The notes under the pieces: model-generated
What the model saw: only the letters and a program-made list of their open reading frames with translations
The model's database searches: none
Told to the model about the DNA's origin: nothing
Part shown: in pieces, positions 21,091-31,830 of the stretch
How positions within the stretch are numbered: position 1 is the stretch's first letter
Layout: the number at the start of each line of letters is the position of its first letter
Assembly: GCA_032988165.1 (NCBI GenBank)
Contig: JANTQF010000222.1
Span: forward strand, 1 to 57,166
Direction: 5' to 3'
DNA length: 57,166 bases
Source: Emmonsiellopsis sp. PD_33
Taxonomy: Eukaryota; Ascomycota; Eurotiomycetes; Onygenales; Ajellomycetaceae
Made by a program: the position numbers and the translations under genes

Positions 21091-23685
21091 ATGGCTCCCA
21101 TTTACAGTCGCTCTCTGGAGTCGCGACAAACTCACATCCTGCCTCCCCGTCCAACAAAGGGCCCTCCGGGTAATGCCGTGCCAGTGGACAGTTTCATCAA
21201 CTTCAAAGTATTCATATCAATCATGATAGTAACCTTCTGCATTTTCATCCTTACTGTTTACGTTTGGAAGTTTGGGGCCGTCCTCCGTCGTTTTAGCATC
21301 CACAAGGTTCTTGGTGGAAATGCCTCTCCATCCATTCGATACGCAAAGGCCTGGCATGGCTGGATACCCGTGGCGGAATATGAAGCAAAGCGAGCGCGGA
21401 GAAAGGAGCGTTATCGGAAATTCCGACAAATGATGTCGTGGAGATCGTCGCATGCTGATTACAGTTGGGTATGGTGGGATCCCGGCGGGGTTGCAGCGGA
21501 GAAGCATTTTCAGGACAAAAAGCCTCTTCGTTGGATCCCGGGGTGCTTCAGGAGCTACGACTTTGACAGTGCGGACTCGATTTGGAACCCGCGAGGCCCA
21601 GTTACACACCGCGAGCAGCGGAAACGATATTCCGGAAAGCCAGACACAGGAAAGTCGATGTCAGCAGAAAGATACGGATACCGCAAATATGGCCCGAGGT
21701 TGATGCCTATAGCTAAAGAGCATAGGGGCCTGCTAGATTCGGGATCATTGGCGTCCATGGACGGAAGCATAGAAGGTGCTGGAGCGTCAGTGCTGCACAC
21801 TGGCTTTCGAGGAGCTAGTAAAAACCCAGCCGGACGACCAGATTCGGATGCTCGGAGTAGAAAGATCGCGCTCCGATGGATCGGTAATATCCAACCATCG
21901 ACACCACCTCTATTAAATCCGAGATTAAGTTTGCCCCATATCCGCCTAAAGAGGTGCGCGTCTTTATCAAACATTTCCAAGTCCTTAGCCGAAGTTGATG
22001 TGGCTCCTGCCCTAGGTTCACGAAAGAAATCTCTCTCAGAAGGATGCCAACTGAAGGTGACGCATGTTCCGCCACCAGCGCGTGGCCATCGCCTTTCTCA
22101 ATCAAGGATAGCAATTGATCAACGGCCACGGCATATTGCAATACCTCCGGCGACGAAATTGGCGGGAAAATCCCTCAGTTGGAGGTACAAAGCATGGGCA
22201 GCTAGAATGCAAATCCAAACCTTCGATCAAACTCCGCCCTATCTCCTTGGGCTTGCTGGTCGCCCTGGGAGCCCCCTGTCAGGAGTGCTAAGAGCTATGA
22301 CTTCTTCAGGCCAGCTGTCGGAATCTGGCGAACGGTATGCCCGGGACACAACCCAGAGTTACCGGTCCGAGTCATCGTTTGCCGATAGTAACACATTAGG
22401 CCGGGCAGCCGCACAAATGTTTGCGGCTCGCGCCAGATTGCCACATATCTACCGTGATGGAGATTCTGCTAAGCAAGGGAACAACGGGATGTTGGCCAAC
22501 GTCAGTCAGGACGCCAATGGAGTCCCATTTCATCAACTTATCAGCAGTACCAGGCAACGTGGGAACGGTAGCGAGGTCACAAAACATGCCGACAATTCAA
22601 CACCACTCCAGTCAAGTCAGACCGAATATTGGCAGCAGGAGCCACCCCATCCAGTACAAAATAAACACGTTTCATTCCGTCTGCCCAAAAAGCACCAAAC
22701 AAGGACAGGGCCATGTCTCGGATCCAAAACTCGTGTGAGCAATCCAGAAATCCGCTTGATCTATGACCTCGACCGTCGACTGGAATGGCTTTCCGGTGAA
22801 GTGGAGCCTGGGCGAAAACCATTCCATTTCTTGCTCCTTGCGAATCACTGGCTGAACACCTCTACCTGGATCGTTCTAGATCCGGTTTCCCGAGTTTCAG
22901 CAACCCAGAGGAGGTTGTATGGAGACCCTAGGTTCAACTATCCCCTGCCACAGCCGAGTAGGGACACTACCAAGGCCAAATACCCTGCTCCACACCGCAC
23001 GAAAATAAATGCTCCCCGCCTTGATTCCTGGAGATTAGCGATTAACGGAGTAAGAAGGTCATCAGGCGTGCAAGAATTTCTAAAGAGTGTCGAATTGTAT
23101 GATGGTTCCGTCGACGAACCACCTGACGGTGCGATTGATCCAGCAAGCTGGATTCTTCGAAAACCTCCCGAAGGATTTAAAATGTCCGATAAGCAGCGTA
23201 ATGCTTATTATGAAGGGTGTTGGGGCTGGAGTGAAAAGCTTGACGACTGGCAGCATGTTCCGCGAGGGTACAGGGTGCGGAAAGTTATTTGCGAGGGAAA
23301 GGCAAATCGAAGACGGGTAAAAGAGATCGCGAAAAAGGCCACCGACTGTTGCCGAAGGGTCACGAAACGGGCAAACCAATCTCGACTTCTGAACGAGAAG
23401 AAACCAAATGATCCACCGCGCGAAATGCGGCAGGCCATGTCGGGTAGTGGGTCTATCCCACGCCGCCGTCGCCGTGGCCATGCATTCAGGCGGCCAAACA
23501 TCGTCGAAATCATAGCGCCAGTTGATAACCAAACGGCCTCCTCGTTTCCGGCATCAGGCCTTCAGGATGGTGAGGTACAGAGTTGGACGGGAAGAAGTTT
23601 GATCCTAGGCACCGATGGGAGCCTCGAACGCACCGGGGAAGCCGCCTCGTATGGAGAAGAAGTTGGTCGAGCAGGGAGTAGATGA
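21091..23685 (+). CDS. fungal single-pass membrane protein, 864 aa
   Basis: An uninterrupted 864-codon frame from the ATG at 21091 (MAPIYSRSLESRQTHILPPR). The frame is open 21 nt further upstream, but only with GTG. A membrane segment FISIMIVTFCIFILTVYVW lies at about residues 40-60, followed by a basic, Ser/Arg-rich, largely disordered region. A structured Trp-rich segment occurs near residues 700-740 (YYEGCWGWSEKLDDWQHVPR) with GYRVRKVICEGKANRRRVKE next. The C-terminus is again basic and low complexity. I believe uncharacterised proteins of this kind occur in Eurotiales, but no function is known to me. The short membrane protein just upstream also ends in an H-V-[RS]-F motif (QHVRFAS against KHVSFRL). 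Confidence 0.8.
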   Translation: MAPIYSRSLESRQTHILPPRPTKGPPGNAVPVDSFINFKVFISIMIVTFCIFILTVYVWKFGAVLRRFSIHKVLGGNASPSIRYAKAWHGWIPVAEYEAKRARRKERYRKFRQMMSWRSSHADYSWVWWDPGGVAAEKHFQDKKPLRWIPGCFRSYDFDSADSIWNPRGPVTHREQRKRYSGKPDTGKSMSAERYGYRKYGPRLMPIAKEHRGLLDSGSLASMDGSIEGAGASVLHTGFRGASKNPAGRPDSDARSRKIALRWIGNIQPSTPPLLNPRLSLPHIRLKRCASLSNISKSLAEVDVAPALGSRKKSLSEGCQLKVTHVPPPARGHRLSQSRIAIDQRPRHIAIPPATKLAGKSLSWRYKAWAARMQIQTFDQTPPYLLGLAGRPGSPLSGVLRAMTSSGQLSESGERYARDTTQSYRSESSFADSNTLGRAAAQMFAARARLPHIYRDGDSAKQGNNGMLANVSQDANGVPFHQLISSTRQRGNGSEVTKHADNSTPLQSSQTEYWQQEPPHPVQNKHVSFRLPKKHQTRTGPCLGSKTRVSNPEIRLIYDLDRRLEWLSGEVEPGRKPFHFLLLANHWLNTSTWIVLDPVSRVSATQRRLYGDPRFNYPLPQPSRDTTKAKYPAPHRTKINAPRLDSWRLAINGVRRSSGVQEFLKSVELYDGSVDEPPDGAIDPASWILRKPPEGFKMSDKQRNAYYEGCWGWSEKLDDWQHVPRGYRVRKVICEGKANRRRVKEIAKKATDCCRRVTKRANQSRLLNEKKPNDPPREMRQAMSGSGSIPRRRRRGHAFRRPNIVEIIAPVDNQTASSFPASGLQDGEVQSWTGRSLILGTDGSLERTGEAASYGEEVGRAGSR

Positions 23686-24328
23686 ATGGCAGTTGGGCGG
23701 GGATCAATAGACGAGCTCAATTAGGGCCGCTTAGATGTGTGAGCGGTAACGAATAATAGGTGGATGGGATCATATTTCCAGGGTGTTCGTGCTTTATCTG
23801 CTTTCAATAGAATAGATAACCGACAGTTTGTCGCTGTCATTCGTTTATTTCATCCTGGGTCGAGGCGCATGTCAAAGAAGCTGTAACCGGTGAGCAACCA
23901 AAATGGAAATAAAAAAAAGTTGAAGCTAGGATGAATGAATTGCTGAAGAGAATATCGAAATGCCCTTAACTCCTATGTAACTCATAACATCCCTAATCAT
24001 GCCCGGCAGATCAATATCCGCCGGGACGCGGGGGGTAGGGGAAAAACACCCAAACAAAAAAAAAGAAAAGGGAAGAACAAGCCTGGGCAATATACCCAAT
24101 GGCTCCACAAGTCTACTATACATGATTTATAAGAGAAAGCAATAAAACATTGAACCCACGGACGCCACTCCACTCGGCGGAAGTATCTCTAGAGCTGTTT
24201 CGACTCGATGCGAACAATGCCTTCGGCCCATGGGTTCGTTTGCGTGTATGTTGTACTGTACATCGAGGAGGAAGGAAAAAATGGGAAGATGTATGCGGGT
24301 GTGTGAGGATGATGCGAGGGAGATGGTT
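23686..24328. other. convergent 3-prime flanks
   Basis: Lies between the stop of the 864-aa protein gene and the stop of the mL60 gene. Contains short A-rich tracts (about 23910 and 24055) and no supported gene. Confidence 0.6.
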
Positions 24329-24998
24329 TTAGAAACCGGGAGGGTTGATTCGTTGGCTGACGCGGGTCCATTTGGGGAGCTCTGGGGGTGGTGAGAGCGG
24401 TGGTTAGCGGGTGATGGACATTTCAGGCATTGGGTAGTGGATTGGGGGGAGTGCCCGTCAAAGATAATATAATCTTTGATCTTTTGGCTGTGATATCACG
24501 GTCCTAGGAGCCTGTCGCCATCATGGAGCAAATCCCATCCATCCATCCCGGAAAAAAGACTGAAAGGACTTCTTCCTCCCGCAAACAACCGTAAACATTC
24601 CAGGGCGGGAGATGGACTGAACATACTGTGAATTCCCTTCCGATATTTCTTCTCCTTGCGGTCGAAAATGGTATATTTATCCTTGGGCAACATCTCCTCC
24701 TCCCGGGGCATCTCCGCATGCCACCGCGCAACGGCCTTGCTAGTCATGCCATTCTTCTCCAATGCGGCGGTGACGGTGTCCACGACCTTGTCGACGGCCC
24801 GTAGCCGCTTGCGCTGGCGGGCTTTCTGGGGCGCGGAGAGGCGCCAGGGGATTTTCCTGTTGGGTAAGAAGAGTGTTGGTTAGTTGGGGTGCTCGTGGTG
24901 GTCGGCTGGATAGGGTGTATTGGGTGCAATTGGAGCGCGGGATTGCGGGAAGCATACCAGAGGAGGCCGCCCAGGACGGGCGAGGTGGGCTTGAACAT
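24329..24998 (-). CDS. mrpl31: mitochondrial large ribosomal subunit protein mL60 (YmL31 type)
   Basis: Three exons give 107 aa: 24958-24998, 24627-24856 and 24329-24381, with introns GTATGC...ACAG and GTATGT...CCCAG and consistent phases. The protein starts MFKPTSPVLGGLLW, continues KIPWRLSAPQKARQRKRLRA, has the family landmarks EMLPKDKYTIFDRKEKKYRKG, and ends LPKWTRVSQRINPPGF. This matches my knowledge of fungal mL60/MRPL31, a basic component of the mitochondrial 54S subunit; length is typical. It is divergently transcribed from the tafazzin gene, another mitochondrial protein, across about 325 bp. Without splicing the frame runs into unrelated intronic sequence. Confidence 0.9.
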
Positions 24999-25323
24999 TG
25001 TGCAGGAGGGACGCGGGCTGTGATGGGCTGGTTGTCTGCGTTGTGGTCAATGAAGCCGAAGTGTTTGATATCGAAGTTCTTTTGCGGCGAGGAAAATCGA
25101 GGTGGCCCGTGCGTTTTTTGCCTTTTTGGGACAGCTGCGGACTTCGCGAAATTTCCCGCGGCGAACACTAAAGGTCTTTCTTTATCATACCTACTCCCTA
25201 CGAACCTCGTTTCGATTTTATATTCCCTCGGTGGGCAGTTTTTGCCTGTTTCCTTTGTCAATTGTACATATACGTATTCTTAATGGAAATTCGGTGACCA
25301 CGAACGATAACCCGTCGGCAACA
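24999..25323. promoter_or_regulatory. shared divergent promoter of mL60 and TAZ1
   Basis: The 325 bp between the two start codons must hold the promoters of both genes. I did not recognise a specific factor site. Placement is from gene models only. Confidence 0.45.
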
Positions 25324-26699
25324 ATGCACATCAGCCATGGCACTCTGGAGCAGCCGTCTGGCTTCTGGAGGGGCTGCTCGACTGCGACTCTGTATGCCGT
25401 CGCAGGGGCGTGTCGAGCATTCTTATACGGGGCCAGCAAGCTAGAGCTCAATGGACATGATAAATTTCTACAACTGTTGGAGTCCAGGGCAGATCTCGAG
25501 TCTCGGACGCGGGGGTTAATTACAGGTTCGCGGCCCCGTCCCTTTCCAGCTGGAGGAGCTCACAGAGTAAACGCCATTGTACAAACTACGAATAATAGCT
25601 GACATGTTGCGTGGAAACAGTTTCCAATCATATAAGCGTGTACGTATGTACAATATCCGTCATGCACTTCGCTGGATTGCGGCTCGTTCAGCGGCTGATG
25701 AGGCTATCTACTTTGCAGGATGGATGATCCCTTGATATGGGGGACTCTTCCGCTCTTCAGCGGACGGGCATTCGACTCACTTAACCGCAGATGGGCGTTC
25801 GGGAGCCATGATATCTGCTTCGCCAATAGGTAGGAATGCAATCGCTTTATATAGCCGCCTACCCGAATGCGCCGCTGACATTAACTACCCACAGAGTTCT
25901 CTCTCTATTCTTTACCCTAGGCCAAGTCCTTCCTACGCATCGCGGCCTCCACTCCAGCCACGGGGGGCTTTTCCAACCTACGATGACCCAGGCCATTCGC
26001 CTCCTCTCTAAAGGACCCTTTTCTCCCGATCCACACATGGCCGACGCAAGTCGACAAAAATGGAGCCTCCAAAATGTCTGCGTTGACCCTTTTTCCGAAG
26101 TGCCTACTGCATATACCACGATGGAAGGAGATTCATATATTGCGCCCTCAGCTTATGCCTGCAACTCGTTTTCTTGGATACATATTTTCCCGGAAGGCAA
26201 AGTGCACCAGGCACCTCACAAGACGATGCGCTATTTTAAATGGGGAGTCTCGCGGTTGATCCTAGAGCCCCAAGAGTGTCCCGATGTCGTTCCCATGTGG
26301 ATCGAAGGCACCGATGAAGTCATGCATGAAGATCGAGGCTTCCCACGATTCTTGCCCCGTATTAATAAGAACATCAGCATCACGTTTGGCGAACCGGCCG
26401 ATTTGGAAGCGCAGTTTGGCGAGCTAAGACAACGGTGGAAGAAGCTAAAAGCCAAGGCGGAAAAGGGACAGGAGGCAGCGCCTCTTGGCGTGCTGAACGA
26501 TGAGCTTATGTATGGCAAGGAGGCTGTTGAATTGCGCATTGAGTGCACGAAGCGGATCCGAGAGCTGGTTCTCGCGGTTCGGAGGTCGAGGGGTCTACCG
26601 GACGAGGATCCAAAGGAGAGCCGCGTTGAAACCTGGCTCCGAGAGGGGCCAAAGGTTGAAGGGAAGATGGATGACGGATCGTGGATTCGAGATACCTAG
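25324..26699 (+). CDS. taz1: tafazzin, monolysocardiolipin/phospholipid acyltransferase
   Basis: Four exons (25324-25525, 25621-25639, 25719-25829, 25895-26699) join in frame to 378 aa. The second exon is only 19 nt. The acyltransferase motif NHISVMDDP (H71, D76: HX4D) is assembled across exons 1 to 3, and the second motif FPEGK lies at about residues 209-213. RWAFGSHDICF and RGLHSSHGGLFQPTM fit known tafazzins. In fungi Taz1 remodels cardiolipin acyl chains at mitochondrial membranes. No classical cleaved presequence is evident; the N-terminus FWRGCSTATLYAVAGACRAF is mildly hydrophobic, as expected for an interfacial membrane anchor. The HX4D motif cannot be made without the micro-exon, so the exon model is well supported. 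Confidence 0.92.
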
Positions 26700-27036
26700 T
26701 TACTATCTGCCTATGTACTATTATTGCTCTTTTATCATCTTCGTACCATACCTGGCTACCTTAGAACATAGTTCCCAAGGATATTGTCGTCTTGGATTGT
26801 ATTCTCATTGAATGAATAAAAACGGCTTAAATATATCATCCATTGATAATGCAATAAGATCTATGAGTCAGTGTTCAGCTGCTTGGCTAGTTTCTTCCAA
26901 GCTGGGCCTACGTCAAGACACGGACATAAATAGCCAGGCCCTGGTGGCGGCTTTCCAACCTCATCGAACATCCCACCACCATCCAACTCAATTCTCCTCC
27001 CACACCAATACCCGCAAACCAGCCCCAACACCCTCT

Positions 27037-28686
27037 ATGCCCAAGAAACACCACAAGCCCACGACTCCAAAGCCGCAGCCCACTGTCCATCCGTCCCTTG
27101 GCTCGTTTACGAGCCGCTCCCCCAGAAACGAAGGCCCCAAGGCCGACGATGGACGGTCCGTGAACGACCTCATCCGCCACCTCCGCCGCACACAGCTGCC
27201 GGGGTCGGATGAGGCCAACGCTGGACCGTCGCATGTTGCTCCCAGATCAGTTCATCCGTCAATAAGGAATCTGCTAGAGCTCCCTGAGACTCCCCCACCT
27301 CGACCCCGCCCTGGCGCACAGCTAGTACGCCGAGTCGGGGAGCGGACCATACGGAGGACTCCTGGTCCCTCCGCGCCGATGAGCTGGCTTGTTTCAAATA
27401 CGAGCACGGATAGGGACCTTGAACAGGATAGCCGTGTGGAATCGGATAAGACTCTTTATAAGAAGAAGACCATACGGCTCGATCATTTGCCCGGTATAGA
27501 TTTTCCGCCGGCAACTAGCCTCCAGCATATGGTGCTGAAGTCCATGGCGCGCAGATGGGATGGACATCTTCTATACGACGGCGTTTTCCTCTCAGAGTTA
27601 CCGACGCATATTAAGCAGCTGCTTCTCAGCTATATTGCAAAATATACAGACCATGCTGAAATGGAGGTTGGAATGCAGGGGCTAAAACCGTTGTTCTTAG
27701 AAGCTGTGGATGACGACGAGGATCTTACCGAGCCCGACTCAAATATTACCCGTCTAGATTTATGTTCCGCTATAGGTCGCTGGCTATCTCTCAAGGAACT
27801 AACTCGGGAGGTCAAGGGCCCAGTAGTATCCGAATCCCGCTCTCAAAAAGAGCACATCTCCCCCCCATCCTCCTGGGAGGACGAGACCGATGCCCCCCAC
27901 CCATCCCCTATTGCCTCAATCCACCACCAACCCGCCGTCCAACGCTTCCAAAACCTCAAATTCCTCTCCCTCGCCAACCCAATCCCAGCCCAAGCCAACT
28001 GGCCTTCCCTCCTCTCCCTCCTCTCCAACCTATCAACAATCACCCACCTCTCCCTCGCCCACTGGCCAGCACCAACCCTAACGCCAAACTCGCTAAAAGC
28101 AAGCATCAAAGACCCCCAAATCCGCCACCTCTCCTTCGCCTACGGCGGCACGGACATCTACTCCGCCTCCGACAACAACTGGGTCGAAGCCGCTGGCGTC
28201 CTCCGCCGCCTCTCCAAGGCAACCTATTGCCTCAAATGGCTCGATCTGCAAGGCTGCAACACATGGATACCAGCACTAAGCTGGAACGGCATCGACGCCA
28301 AGGGCGATTTCCACCCCACCACGGGACCCGAGTGGAATGGCTCGTGGCGCGGTGTGGAGTGGTTGGGTCTAGGGCCCGGGTGGTTCCCGGATATTTCAGA
28401 TCAGACGTCTTACATTATTTATGAGGTGGATAGGATGCTGAGGCAGCGTGAGCGGATGGGTGGGTTTGCAACGTCGCAGCCGGCGCAGGTGGAAAAGTAT
28501 GGGCGGATGATGCGGAATGTGAGGAGGAGAGATGAGTATCGGGCTCTTATTGATCGGGCGGTGGAGGTTAGGAAGGAGGTGAGGGAGATCCGGAGGGGTG
28601 GGGGTGGGAAGTGGTTGGAGGTTTCGTTTGGGCCTGAGAGTGAGGATGAGAGTCGGGTGAGAGTTTGTGGGGATAAGGTAAAGTAG
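27037..28686 (+). CDS. leucine-rich hypothetical protein, 549 aa
   Basis: The frame is open from 26812, but I take the Met at 27037 (MPKKHHKPTTPKPQPTVHPS) because sequence before it looks like the tafazzin 3-prime flank. The first about 130 residues are Pro/Arg/Ser-rich and disordered. The middle has a conserved-looking block (LPGIDFPPATSLQHMVLKSM). Residues about 300-430 carry leucine-rich-repeat-like segments: LKFLSLANPIP, ITHLSLAHW, IRHLSFAYGG, LKWLDLQGC. The end is basic and helical. F-box or other partner domains were not seen. It reads like a fungal-specific protein of unknown role. Confidence 0.75.
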   Translation: MPKKHHKPTTPKPQPTVHPSLGSFTSRSPRNEGPKADDGRSVNDLIRHLRRTQLPGSDEANAGPSHVAPRSVHPSIRNLLELPETPPPRPRPGAQLVRRVGERTIRRTPGPSAPMSWLVSNTSTDRDLEQDSRVESDKTLYKKKTIRLDHLPGIDFPPATSLQHMVLKSMARRWDGHLLYDGVFLSELPTHIKQLLLSYIAKYTDHAEMEVGMQGLKPLFLEAVDDDEDLTEPDSNITRLDLCSAIGRWLSLKELTREVKGPVVSESRSQKEHISPPSSWEDETDAPHPSPIASIHHQPAVQRFQNLKFLSLANPIPAQANWPSLLSLLSNLSTITHLSLAHWPAPTLTPNSLKASIKDPQIRHLSFAYGGTDIYSASDNNWVEAAGVLRRLSKATYCLKWLDLQGCNTWIPALSWNGIDAKGDFHPTTGPEWNGSWRGVEWLGLGPGWFPDISDQTSYIIYEVDRMLRQRERMGGFATSQPAQVEKYGRMMRNVRRRDEYRALIDRAVEVRKEVREIRRGGGGKWLEVSFGPESEDESRVRVCGDKVK

Positions 28687-28904
28687 TGTATAGATGAAAG
28701 TGATGATATCCCATGTATTATGAGCGTTAGCAGCTTTTGCTTTTTTAATGAATTCGAATTTTTTTTATCCTAAAGAATTATAGAACGCCCATAGTCCGCG
28801 GCGCCGTTATGCGCCCTCCCTACAATTTTCCCTAGTATGCAGACTCCTCGATAACAAGGAGGAACAAACCGCCTCACTATCTACACAGATCCATGGGTAT
28901 TAAC

Positions 28905-30924
28905 TCACGCCTTCTTCCCCCGCCCCGCCGCATTAAAAGTTTTCAACGGATCAAGCTTCCTACCACCAGCCTTCCTCCCCTTGCCCCGATTCTTCTCCCG
29001 CGCCTTGCGAATCCGATTCTCAGTCGTCTTCCTGAACCCAACAAACCCAACATCCGCAGTCGTCAGCCCGTCCTTACCCTTACTCGGCATCAGATAATCC
29101 GGCACATGCTTCAAATGCGCCTGTACACGCGCAGCCCGCAGCTCCCCATCATGACGCAGCTGGCGCAGTTCCTCCGGGTTCTCCTCGAAATGACGCTTCA
29201 GCTTCTCGCTCTTGACGAGTTCCTGGCGGATCTCGCGGGCCCGGGCTTCCTGGACGGCCAGCCGGGTGACGGCGCGCAGGGCATCTGTCATTCGGTACCG
29301 GAATGCGTCGACTTGCTTCATTTCAAAGTGGTAGGGTTTGACCTCTCGACCGAGTTTGCCCTGGCGTTTGATGATCTTGGCAAGGACCGCTTCGTCGTGT
29401 TTGGCCGTGGGGAAGCTTGTGGGTCTGTGTTTTCCGTATAGGTCGGTGGGGACGACGAAGGAGAGCGCCATTCCTGTTTTGCCGGCGCGGCCTGTGCGGC
29501 CGATGCGGTGGGTGTAGGATTTGGCGGTGGTGGGGAGGTCGAAGTTGAGGACGCAGGCGACGTCTTGAAAATCAATTCCGCGGGAGATACCATAGTCTTT
29601 TTCTTTGGTGGATTTCTTCTGTCGTTTACCTGGGCGTTCTTTGACTTCGTCTTCGCTGGAGTCTTGGTCATCGGCGGTTTTTGATCCGGTTCCCTCGGCT
29701 CCGTCTTCTTCTCCTGCATTGGATTGTCGGGATTTCTTGGACTTCTTTGGCAGATCGCCTAGAACTTCTTGGTCGTCCGCTGCAATGATGATATCATAGA
29801 TGCCCTTGTTAAATTCTTGGACGACGTGGATACGCGAGTTGACTGGTAATTCGGAGTTAAGGACGCAACTCTTTACGCCAAACTGTTCCAGGAATAGTTT
29901 AAGTCGATAGCATCGGTCCACATCTCCCACAAATATAATACACTTTCCCTTGACGAGTTGTAGCTTAAATATGACATATGTCAGGAGAAATTTCTCATCT
30001 TCCGCGCATCTAGTGGAATAGTTAGTAAATTCATAACTTCAAGACGTCATGTTGGGCGCCCATACCTTACTGCAAACTGGCTTATGCCAGCGCCCTCATC
30101 TTCCTTCTCTTCCAACTTCAAAATGACCGGGTTCCGACAGAAAAGACCTTTCAGCGTATCGACTTCGGATGTAAGAGTCGCGCTCATCAAGAACGTCTGC
30201 ACCCCTCGAGGGGCTGCTTTGGCCAGACTCTGCATATCCTCCTCGTAACCATATGAAAGAACGAGATCAGCCTCGTCAATGACCAGGTGCGACAAGTGTT
30301 CGAGCGACAAGGCGGAGCTATTAATGTTCGCAATGGCCCGTGCAGGAGTGGAGATAACGACGTCAGGCAGATCAGCGAGAGTCGAGCGTTGGACAGCATC
30401 GGAAACCTTCTGCGTAAGATTTGCGGATCGGATATCTTTGCCCGCAAAGGCGGAGAATGAGAGGACCGTGTTGTGCACTTGCTCGGCCAACTCCCTTGTT
30501 GGGACCAGGATCAACGATGAAACGGATTTAAGGGTAGGGTCGCTCTACATTGCCAGTCAGTTACCATGCCCGCAACACGGTGAATATAGTAATCTCACTG
30601 ATTTTTTCTGCAGAATTGATTGTAGGATTGGCAAAAGGTATGCGGCGGTCTTTCCGGAGCCTGTTTTCGCGCGAGCTGCGGATTATTAGATATAAAACTT
30701 TCAAACAAGGAGCCGGAAGAGGACTTACCCAACACATCTTTCCCGTCCAAAGCAAGCGGAATGGCCTCCGCCTGGATCAATGTTGGCTTGGTAAACTTCT
30801 GCTGTGTGAGAGCCTGCAGCAACCGGGGGTCGAGCTTGAAAGCCTCGAAGTCTTGCGTGGCGCTCTTTTTCTCTCCGCTGTCATCCGGTGACGGGACATT
30901 ATTGGCGTCGAGCTTGCGCTTCAT
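28905..30924 (-). CDS. dbp9: DEAD-box ATP-dependent RNA helicase Dbp9
   Basis: Four exons (30729-30924, 30599-30675, 30066-30544, 28905-30009) join in frame to 618 aa. Motifs in order: Q motif FTKPTLIQAEAIPLAL, motif I AKTGSGKT, Ia PTRELAEQ, Ib TPAR, II DEAD in LVIDEADLVLSYGYEED, III SAT, then GIDFQDV and HRIGRTGRAG of the second RecA domain. An acidic/basic insert (SKKSRQSNAGEEDG region) precedes RGIDF, and the C-terminus is a Lys/Arg-rich nucleolar-type tail (RKAREKNRGKGRKAGGRK). This arrangement, including the insert and LSYGYEED after DEAD, is that of Dbp9, needed for 27S pre-rRNA processing in 60S subunit assembly in yeast. Confidence 0.92.
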
Positions 30925-31830
30925 GATTGACTGCTTTGGCTCGGCTCGGGGGAGGTATGTGTTTAAGCTGGAAATCGGTGTCTGTTTTGACCAAGGTCCG
31001 CTCGTAGAAAAAAGTATTGAAACTTTCCATCGCAGGTCTTGGCGTCTTTCTCGGGCCGACTATTAATCCGAAAGTAGACTTCATCGAACTTCCTCTCCCT
31101 CTCTCCCCGATCATCATGGTCTGATCTTCGCCTTACCAACTTTTTATTTTTGATGGGTTGTTATGGGCTGGTTATCAAGTACCATCCCCTGCCAGGTTTC
31201 GTTATGAGCACGTTTTGCCCAGTAACCCGTGGTCTGCACGAGCGGAGCAAACTAGTACGGCAGGCAAGCTTCCCCGACAAATTTCGTATTTAATGCCATG
31301 CTGATGAAATCCAAGATATCAATTTCATATGTAATTGTTCACACGAGCTCATTCTACCATCAAAGACTGTGATCCTATTTTTCCGTGTCCAAATCCTCCA
31401 TAATATAAGCCGAAAGCGATTCAAGGAGGCGCAGGACAGATCAGATGCACGAATATTTTCAACAGGAAAGTGAAAACAATCCGAATTATTAACCGCAAAA
31501 AGAAACGACAAAAATGGCTCAAGAGACAAAAGGCTGTGGCAGACGAGGAATAAAGGAGACGGCTGTTCACTAACTTTGCTGAAGAAAATCAATACCAGAT
31601 ATGAAATGCAAGCAAGAAGCGCGACACTAAGAAATGGTGGTGACTGTTAACCAATCTGTCATAGGAGGGGCACTTCGGTCATTATGCGGTGACAGAAGAG
31701 ACCTCTCCATTGCGGCAATCCTAACCTCACTCGACTTAGTAGGTGTTGGATAGCCGGCATAACGTATAATCATCCATGGGTATCTTCAAGACATCACCTC
31801 GGATCATTGGCGCCAACCCGGGGGGGGGGT
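30925..31830. other. intergenic stretch between DBP9 and the DUF6590 gene
   Basis: About 0.9 kb. The part next to 30925 should hold the DBP9 promoter. A run of ten G (31820-31829) abuts the stop codon of the DUF6590 gene. No gene seen. Confidence 0.5.
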
